The notes below the pieces were generated by a model. The model did not search any database. It was not told where the DNA came from and worked only from the letters and a program-made list of their open reading frames with translations. A stretch of DNA of 25,168 nucleotides from Podaxis mareebaensis. Lineage: Eukaryota > Basidiomycota > Agaricomycetes > Agaricales > Agaricaceae. This document shows positions 24,088 to 25,168 of this stretch, piece after piece. The position numbers and the translations under genes are program-made. Each line of letters begins with the position of its first letter. Positions within the stretch are counted from its first letter, which is position 1. The stretch lies in contig JAEUWP010000405.1 of NCBI GenBank assembly GCA_018524725.1, forward strand, positions 1-25,168. The letters are read 5' to 3'.

Positions 24088-24345
24088 GGGCGTGGATATG
24101 GGGATAGTATAAATCGGATATCCATTGGCACGACGCGTCTTGTGTGTGATGTGACCAGGGTGTGACAGATGATCGAAGTGCACCATGGAAGCACTCACCC
24201 TCCACATCGACAGAAATTAAGGTTGACATCAATGACCAATATATACTTTATGGTGGATAATGGAAGACGTAAGAAGAAGAGAAGAAGATAGGAATATGAT
24301 ACAAGGCAAGAGTAGATGGAACATCAATGTACATAGGTGAAATGT
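24088..24345. other. Spacer between the RPT6 relic and NWD3, with a TATATA/ATTGG motif
   Basis: On the minus strand, reading toward the RPT6 relic, there is a TATATA immediately followed by ATTGG near 24238-24246, then an ATG-initiated stretch (STLISVDVEG) ending in a good donor. This may be the old RPT6 promoter and a 5' exon, but the splice phase to the next exon did not fit. The same layout occurs at 10578-10824. Confidence 0.35.
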
Positions 24346-25168
24346 CTATGCTACCGAAGCTACATTCAGAATCATTACGAGGCCAGAACCATATCCAAAA
24401 CAGGCTTTGTCACCAGAAAATACACATGAGACAATGTTGCGGTAGGGAGCAGGGATCCAGCGGTGGCAATGTGTATTCACCACCCAGTGGCGATCATCAG
24501 ATAAGGAAATGGAGGGTTGGAGAGGGGGCTCAGCACTGGACGAGCTACTCGCCGGAACGAGGGGAACTTTTGGAGGCAAGTTCCAAATTTTAACAATTCC
24601 AGTATGCGATGAGATAACTTGTGTGTCGCCATGCGAAAAAGCAACAGATCTCACCGAACGCGTGCGGCCCTCGAATTTGGCTTCCAACTCGCCTGTCTTC
24701 GCATTCCAAATCCTCACCGTCCGATCAGAAGATCCGGAGACAACTCGCGTGTCGTCATGCGAAAAAGCAACAGATCTAACCCAATCCGTGTGGCCCTCGA
24801 ATTTGACTTCCAACTCGCCTGTCCTCGCATTCCAAATCCTCACCGTCCGATCCCACGAACCGGAGACAACTCGCGTGTCGTCATGCGAAAAAGCAACAGA
24901 TGTCACCGAATCCGTGTGGCCCTCGAATTTGGCTTCCAACTCGCCTGTCCTCGCATTCCAAATCATCACCGTCCGATCATGCGATCCGGAGACAACTCGC
25001 GTGTCATCATGCGAAAAAGCAACAGATCTCACCGAATGCGTGTGGCCCTCGAATTTGACTTCCAACTCGCCTGTCCTCGCATTCCAAATCATCACCGTCC
25101 GATCATCCGATCCGGAGGCAACTCGCGTGTCGTCATGCGAAAAAGCAACAGATGTCACCGAATCCGTG
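24346..25168 (-). CDS. NACHT-WD40 (NWD) protein, copy 3, 3' part only
   Basis: This is the C-terminal part of a third NWD gene whose 5' end lies beyond the right edge. The frame is open from the window end to the stop at 24346-24348. It encodes five WD40 units plus a partial one, then the same C-terminal segment as NWD2 (ASSSSSAEPP, GSGLVMILNVASVA). Its WD40 units carry their own residues at the variable positions (SWD, SSD, TVMIWN), so it is not a plain copy of NWD2's last units. Whether it is intact upstream cannot be seen. Confidence 0.9.
   Translation of the reverse strand, partial: TDSVTSVAFSHDDTRVASGSDDRTVMIWNARTGELEVKFEGHTHSVRSVAFSHDDTRVVSGSHDRTVMIWNARTGELEAKFEGHTDSVTSVAFSHDDTRVVSGSWDRTVRIWNARTGELEVKFEGHTDWVRSVAFSHDDTRVVSGSSDRTVRIWNAKTGELEAKFEGRTRSVRSVAFSHGDTQVISSHTGIVKIWNLPPKVPLVPASSSSSAEPPLQPSISLSDDRHWVVNTHCHRWIPAPYRNIVSCVFSGDKACFGYGSGLVMILNVASVA
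24590..25168 (-). repeat. 126-bp WD40-encoding repeat array (NWD3, partial)
   Basis: Five near-identical 42-codon units and a partial one continue off the window edge. The last unit (GDTQVISSHTG) is the diverged terminal type also seen at the end of the NWD2 array. Confidence 0.9.

Overview
The window is nuclear DNA from a basidiomycete fungus, most likely a mushroom-forming Agaricomycete. The evidence is genes cut by many 48-65 nt introns with GT(A/G)NGT donors and CTRAC-type branch sites, a fungal-type NADP-glutamate dehydrogenase, WSC-domain secreted proteins, and large NACHT-WD40 (NWD) NLR-like genes of the kind expanded in these fungi. No prokaryotic, viral or transposase genes were recognised.

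The dominant structure is a tandem segmental duplication. The same gene block is read more than twice: NWD (minus) - WSC protein (minus) - hypothetical ORF (minus) - NADP-GDH (plus) - SEH1 (minus) - RPT6 relic (minus), then the next NWD. Measured from one NWD stop codon to the next, the complete unit is 10825-24345 (13,521 bp). The left unit (up to 10824) is cut by the window edge and lacks 1,328 bp of SEH1. A third NWD copy begins at 24346 and runs off the right edge, so the array continues both ways. The copies differ by scattered substitutions and small indels throughout, so they are diverged paralogous segments.

Region by region: 1-3211 NWD1 (3' end outside the window); 4021-5618 WSC1; 6418-6780 hypothetical ORF; 7068-8862 GDH1; 9221-9759 SEH1 3' remnant fused to 9760-10577 RPT6 pseudogene; 10825-15375 NWD2, interrupted by a TGA in its WD40 array; 16186-17782 WSC2; 18582-18947 second copy of the hypothetical ORF, frameshifted; 19235-21029 GDH2; 21402-23256 full-length SEH1 whose first codons lie on an RPT6 Walker B remnant; 23257-24087 RPT6 pseudogene; 24346-25168 NWD3 3' part.

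The biology that stands out is the NLR array. Its WD40 repeats are near-identical 126-bp (42-aa) units that differ at a few fixed residues. One exon (exon 3) differs far more between NWD1 and NWD2, mostly by amino-acid changes, than any other part of the locus. The housekeeping genes (GDH, SEH1) appear to be passengers that were duplicated along with it. I see no sequence sign that they function together with the NLRs.
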